Source: an uncultured Clostridia bacterium
GTDB taxonomy: Bacteria; Bacillota_A; Clostridia; Oscillospirales; Acutalibacteraceae
NCBI GenBank assembly: GCA_944380625.1
Contig: CALWIE010000078.1
Span: forward strand, 1 to 15,163
Reading direction: 5' to 3'
Length of the DNA stretch: 15,163 nucleotides
Positions within the stretch are counted from its first letter, which is position 1, and every line of letters begins with the position of its first letter. Shown one piece after another: positions 13,628-15,163 of the stretch. Both the position numbers and the translations under genes were made by a program. The notes beneath the pieces are model-generated. The model was given only the letters and a program-made list of their open reading frames with translations, searched no databases and had not been told where the DNA came from.

Positions 13628-15163
13628 GTGGCCACAAAGCTGCAGATTTTGGAACGATATTTCGGGTATCCCTCCTTCCGGGCCGGGCAGGAGGAGCTGA
13701 TCGACGCCCTGCTCCGGGGGCAGGACGCGGTGGGCATCATGCCCACGGGGGCGGGAAAATCCCTGTGCTTCCAGGTGCCGGCCCTGATGCTGCCGGGGAT
13801 CACCCTGGTGGTCTCCCCCCTGATCTCCCTGATGAAGGACCAGGTGGCCGCCCTGGTGCAAAACGGCGTGCGGGGGGCCTATCTCAACAGCAGCCTGAGC
13901 TGGGGCCAGTACCGGGCCGCCCTGCGCAACGCCAGGGCCGGGGTCTACAAGATCATCTACGTGGCGCCCGAGCGGCTTTTGACCCCGGAATTCCTGGACT
14001 TTGCCCAAAACGCCCCCTTAGACCTCATTGTGATCGACGAGGCCCACTGCGTTTCCCAGTGGGGGCAGGACTTCCGCCCCGGGTATCTCTCCATCCCCGA
14101 GTTTGTGGAGAAGCTCCCCCAGCGGCCCCCGGTGGCGGCCTTCACCGCCACCGCCACCCCCCGGGTCCGGCGGGACATCCTAAAGCTTTTGCGGCTCTCC
14201 CACCCCTTTGTGAGCGTGACCACCTTCGACCGGCCCAACCTGTACTTTGAGGTGCGCCGCCCCAAGGACAAGCTCCAGGAGCTCTTCTCCCTGCTGGAGG
14301 CCCGGCGGGACAAGAGCGGCATTGTTTACTGCGCCACCCGCAAGGCCGTGGAGGAGGTGTGCCAGGCCCTGCTGGACCGGGGCTTCGCCGCCACCCGCTA
14401 CCACGCCGGCCTCCCCGACCGGGAGCGCCAGCGCAACCAGGAGGATTTCCTCTACGACCGGGCCACGGTCATGGCGGCCACCAACGCCTTCGGCATGGGC
14501 ATTGACAAGTCCAACGTGAGCTTTGTGGTCCACTACAACATGCCCAAGGACCTGGAGGGCTATTACCAGGAGGCGGGCCGGGCCGGCCGGGACGGGGAGC
14601 CCGCCGAGTGCTTCCTCCTCTACAGCCGGCAGGACGTGTCCCTCAACCGGTTCCTCCTGGCCCACGGGGAGGAGAACCCCGACCTGGACGAGAGGACCCG
14701 GGAGGAGCTCCTCCGCCGGGCGGAGGAACGGCTGCAGGCGATGGAGGGCTATTGCCACACCACCGCCTGCCTGCGGGAGTACATCCTCCACTACTTTGGG
14801 GAACAGGCCCCCACCCGGTGCGAAAACTGCCAGAACTGCGTGGGCCGTTTCCTGGAGCGGGACGTGACCGGGCCCGCCCGGCAGATCGCCGCCTGCGTAG
14901 GGCAGCTGCGGGACCGGTTTGGAGTGAAGATGGTGCTGGACGTGGTCCGGGGCAGCCGGGGGGAGAAAGTGCTCCGCCAGGGCTTCGACCGGTATCCGGC
15001 CTATGGCTCCCTGGGGGCATACCGGGAGGAGGAGCTGCGGGAAATTGTGGACGCCATGGTGCTTCAAGGCTTTTTGGAGCAGGACGCCGGGGCCTACCCC
15101 ACCCTGCGGCGGGGGGAGCGGGCCTTCGACCTGCTGCGGGGGGAGGCAAAAGTCAGTCTCCGG
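13628..15163 (+). CDS. recQ: RecQ-family ATP-dependent DNA helicase, partial
   Basis: This is a 3'-5' superfamily 2 DNA helicase for recombination and repair. The frame runs 512 codons to the right edge without a stop. Motif 0 is YFGYPSFRAGQEEL. Walker A is MPTGAGKS (38-45, Lys44). Motif Ia is SPLISLMKDQ. The Walker B box DEAH (137-140) leads into the RecQ-specific aromatic loop CVSQWGQDFRPGY. Motif III is AFTATATPR, motif V ATNAFGMGIDKSNV, and motif VI GRAGRDG near 317-323. A zinc site is formed by Cys376, 381, 398, 401 and perhaps 404, followed by the start of a winged-helix (RQC) domain. Whether an HRDC domain follows is unseen. The start is GTG 13628, with AAGGGG 5 nt upstream. No upstream in-frame ATG exists, and the next ATG is inside Walker A. 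Confidence 0.95.
   Translation, partial: MATKLQILERYFGYPSFRAGQEELIDALLRGQDAVGIMPTGAGKSLCFQVPALMLPGITLVVSPLISLMKDQVAALVQNGVRGAYLNSSLSWGQYRAALRNARAGVYKIIYVAPERLLTPEFLDFAQNAPLDLIVIDEAHCVSQWGQDFRPGYLSIPEFVEKLPQRPPVAAFTATATPRVRRDILKLLRLSHPFVSVTTFDRPNLYFEVRRPKDKLQELFSLLEARRDKSGIVYCATRKAVEEVCQALLDRGFAATRYHAGLPDRERQRNQEDFLYDRATVMAATNAFGMGIDKSNVSFVVHYNMPKDLEGYYQEAGRAGRDGEPAECFLLYSRQDVSLNRFLLAHGEENPDLDERTREELLRRAEERLQAMEGYCHTTACLREYILHYFGEQAPTRCENCQNCVGRFLERDVTGPARQIAACVGQLRDRFGVKMVLDVVRGSRGEKVLRQGFDRYPAYGSLGAYREEELREIVDAMVLQGFLEQDAGAYPTLRRGERAFDLLRGEAKVSLR

Overview
The window reads as chromosomal housekeeping DNA from a high-GC member of the Clostridia, probably an Oscillospiraceae-type gut anaerobe (Flavonifractor/Lawsonibacter-like). 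This is inferred from three things. Ribosomal protein L27 carries the cleavable N-terminal extension and sits beside its protease Prp. Mini-ribonuclease III and a YitT-family membrane protein are present. Promoters and Shine-Dalgarno (SD) sites are Firmicute-like in a GC-rich, strongly G/C-ending codon background. That codon bias opens long false reading frames on the opposite strands.

Layout from left to right. At 1-1204 (minus, cut by the left edge) is an RsmB/RsmF-type rRNA cytosine-5 methyltransferase. At 1287-1436 (plus) is a 49-residue Q/N-rich protein followed by a strong terminator. At 1496-5154 (minus) is the operon rplU-prp-rpmA-obgE-mrnC-yitT. It has its own sigma-A-type promoter and an intrinsic terminator between rpmA and obgE that probably sets the ratio of ribosomal protein to GTPase expression. 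At 5306-6934 (minus) is the pyrimidine operon pyrB-pyrI plus a translationally coupled small membrane protein. At 7069-7815 (minus) is a YebC/PmpR-family gene with its own promoter and terminator. At 7861-9231 (minus) is an operon made of promoter, yybP-ykoY-type manganese riboswitch, intrinsic terminator, mntP and an iron-sulfur-flavoprotein-like gene. At 9232-9566 there is no gene, but a 103-bp tandem repeat (2.3 copies) and a second hairpin-rich repeat. At 9567-13350 (minus) are malQ and glgP, overlapping by 14 bp, for glycogen and maltodextrin breakdown. From 13628 to the right edge (plus) is recQ, divergent from malQ and separated from it by a perfect AT-rich inverted repeat.

How the genes work together. 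The rplU cluster covers large-subunit assembly: L21, L27, the protease that matures L27, the assembly GTPase Obg, and the RNase that trims 23S rRNA. PyrB and PyrI form the first committed step of pyrimidine synthesis. MalQ and GlgP cooperate in alpha-glucan use. MntP exports manganese under apparent direct Mn2+ riboswitch control.

I found no defence system, mobile element with a transposase, CRISPR array or secondary-metabolite cluster. The least explained items are the 103-bp repeat block, the riboswitch-controlled flavoprotein, the SD-masking hairpin in front of the Q/N-rich small protein, and the small membrane protein coupled to pyrI.
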